Source of the DNA: Sodiomyces alkalinus F11
Taxonomy: Eukaryota > Ascomycota > Sordariomycetes > Glomerellales > Plectosphaerellaceae
Assembly: GCF_003711515.1 (NCBI RefSeq)
Contig: NW_021167091.1
Coordinates: 804,313-868,312 of the forward strand
DNA: 64,000 bases
Reading direction: 5' to 3'
Below the pieces are notes generated by a model. It was not told where the DNA came from, made no database searches, and saw only the letters and a list, made by a program, of their open reading frames with translations. This document shows positions 62,338 to 64,000 of this stretch, piece by piece. Both the position numbers and the translations under genes were made by a program. Each line of letters opens with the position of its first letter. Position 1 is the stretch's first letter.

Positions 62338-62540
62338 TGTTGAATTAACTATAGTCTTTTCGGTTAAGTAATAGGCCGGATTACTAAGAGTATAATCCGG
62401 GTGGACGCTTATAGAATCTACACTATATAAAATAGGGTGGCGGCGTTTCCCTGACGGTCTAACATAGTCATAATTATACACAATTGCCTTAATCAATTTT
62501 GACCTATTTTGTGACGATTTTGACTACGCTTTATCTGACA
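62338..62540 (+). repeat. 3' LTR of Copia F2
   Basis: 203 bp, TGTTGAATTAAC to TTTATCTGACA, followed by target duplication ATTAT (62541-62545). Confidence 0.92.
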
Positions 62541-62545
62541 ATTAT

Positions 62546-62572
62546 CGGGCATTAAGTTTGCCTCCCACAACC
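62546..62572 (+). repeat. repeat G unit 1, right part
   Basis: CGGGCATTAAGTTTGCCTCC and following bases continue the G unit broken at 23818 by F2. It is directly followed by unit 2. Confidence 0.65.
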
Positions 62573-62790
62573 TGTCATATAGACCTCCCTTGGGGTGGAA
62601 TAACCTGTCGGCTAATTACGCGTTTAGGCAAGGAAAGTAGATATCCGTAGGATTGTCGGGTATTAATTTGGCCTCGTATAACTATACGTTTTTATAACGT
62701 TTTACGACTTTAATATAATAAATTCAGAACCTCTTAATCTAACTATTCTTATCGTATTAACATTTTACAGTTACGCTATATTTATTGATT
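62573..62790 (+). repeat. repeat G unit 2
   Basis: It begins TGTCATATAGACCTC and runs through blocks shared with 23750-23818 and with 21420-21570, ending near ACATTTTACAGTTACGC. The TG start and possible TTTACA end (about 62774) resemble an LTR, but the family is unknown. Confidence 0.6.
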
Positions 62791-64000
62791 TATTTATCTA
62801 TCTTACTTTACTTTCCTATCTAATCTATAAGAGCCTGGCTAGTCTATACGGTCCTTCTCAGGTGGCTATAAAGGGGAAAGCCCGGAGAAAAACACTATAG
62901 TCTTCCTTAGATAGAGTAATACCGCTACGGGGCCGATATAGCCCCGGTTTATCTTATCTATATATCTGGATTATATCGAATAGGCCGTGGGATTAACTAT
63001 TATATAACGGGCATAGATATCTCCTATATATAGGATCCTCTAGAATCGGAGTGGATATATACAGAATCTTTACTATAGAACTTATAGTGGCAGGAGTTCC
63101 TGAATGGTCGGGGAATTCTGGTGGTTTCAGCAGTGATATATATAGATTTATAGATTTATAAGCCTTAATTAAATCAAAGGATTAACTGCCCTAGTACTGT
63201 TCTTCTACGTTATTTTACGGTTATAGTATATCTGATAAGTCTAAGAATATACTGACGCTAGCCCACTTTAAACTCCGGCACTTCTTAGTAGCCTGGCGTT
63301 CATAGCAGTACTACCGCCCGCGCCCGTTTTTCGGGATTTTGCAGTGTTTTTCGGGTAATTTTATATACCTGTATAACTGGTAAAACTAGGCTACTTTTGT
63401 AATATATAGCGTTTACTACTAATAGCCCGGTAGGTTATTAAGGGACATTAGTACGAATCCCCCGTAAATTTAACTTTAGACTATATAGCGATATCTGCTT
63501 CTATTCGCTATCTTCTACAGTGCCGGTAAAATGTACTATCTTAATCCTTTACGCTATCGAGCGCTATTAAGCGCCATTAAGATAGTTAGCTAACCTAATT
63601 CGGAGCCGCGCACTTACCGTGGCTATAAGAACGTTAAGTCCTTTTCTGAGTTCGGGTATTATCCGCGGGTATGTAGAATCTACGCTACCTGTATAACTTG
63701 TTATACTACGAGGGTACCTAACCAAAACGCCCGTTCAGCCGCCCGTTATATACCTCCTATAGGCTCTACGGTGCCTCCTCTAACCGTTTTAATAGGCTAG
63801 CCTCCACTACTAGTTTCCCCTACGCCTCCTTAACTACCTGTTCTAATAGCTAATCCTTTATTAGACCCTCCGTTACCTCCTTCTAGGCCCGTTCCTTAAA
63901 GGGGTAGCCGTTATCGTGGCCCTAACCATCTCTCTAACGCTTTAGAGTTAATAGCGGGCTACTACTCTTCTTCCTATAACCGTTGCCTTATAATAGCTGC
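62791..64000. other. unassigned RIP-altered sequence
   Basis: TA-rich RIP-type sequence to the window end, with no match to the other elements here. Two imperfect direct repeats of TACCTGTATAACT occur near 63367 and 63689. On the minus strand 63740-63960 a weak coding-like frame reads in part VVEASLLKRLEEAP with RIP-type stops, perhaps the end of another transposon. Nothing firm can be named. Confidence 0.35.

Larger units (their letters stand above)
23819..62540 (+). mobile_element. Copia-F copy F2, outermost element of the right-hand nest
   Basis: A Ty1/Copia element with two 203-bp LTRs and target duplication ATTAT (23814-23818 and 62541-62545). Its own interior is 24022-24480 plus 57531-62337; everything between is element B and its passengers. 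It is inserted into repeat G just upstream of exo70. It is RIP-degraded throughout. Confidence 0.92.

Noticed and set aside
1..64000. tRNA or rRNA genes
   Set aside because: No cloverleaf-like or rRNA-like conserved blocks were noticed by eye; a tRNAscan/Infernal run would settle it.

Overview
The window is fungal DNA, almost certainly from a filamentous ascomycete (Pezizomycotina). Nearly all of it is a stack of LTR retrotransposons inserted into one another and wrecked by repeat-induced point mutation (RIP). The evidence for RIP is that CA/TG steps are scarce, TA steps are very abundant, CG steps are kept, and the transposon reading frames carry TAG/TAA where Gln or Trp is expected. One stretch (about 21,600-23,750) has normal composition. 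It holds the only intact gene, a minus-strand exo70 (exocyst subunit) with one 70-base intron and a 633-residue product.

The layout can be solved from LTR pairs and 5-bp target-site duplications (TSDs). (1) A Copia family, here called F (203-bp LTR, about 5.26 kb internal), has three copies. F0 and F1 are minus-strand, in tandem and share the LTR at 15764-15967. F2 is plus-strand (23819-62540, TSD ATTAT). (2) A second Copia family has copies A (557-15560, TSD ATTAT, inside F0) and B (24481-57525, TSD ACTAT, inside F2). (3) Chromodomain Gypsy/Ty3 elements landed inside those. Gypsy-1 (5034-13871, minus, TSD CTTAG) is in A. Gypsy-C (30051-57166, plus, TSD CTATA) is in B. (4) Gypsy-C was then hit by Gypsy-D (30507-39152, minus, TSD CCAGG/CTAGG), Gypsy-E (47011-54771, minus, TSD GTTAC) and solo LTR H (42557-43359, TSD AAAGG). 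A 214-bp solo LTR (1399-1612, TSD CTAGA) sits in the gag of A. Subtracting the insertions gives nearly equal internal lengths for A and B (about 5.55 and 5.54 kb) and for F1 and F2 (about 5.26 and 5.27 kb), which supports the model.

The exo70 gene lies between two same-orientation remnants of an older, unidentified repeat G (21420-21570 and 23750 onward). F1 and F2 are inserted into or next to those remnants.

The most unusual content is accessory coding between pol and the 3' LTR of the Gypsy elements. Gypsy-1, D and E each carry an ORF antisense to pol. Two clearly, and the third plausibly, contain a Cys-rich motif of the PCxRC...CxxC kind. Gypsy-C instead carries a long sense-strand ORF, unrecognised, which is split by Gypsy-E. 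All of these are pseudogenised. I saw no tRNA, rRNA or CRISPR. The last 1.2 kb (62,781-64,000) is RIP-altered and unassigned.
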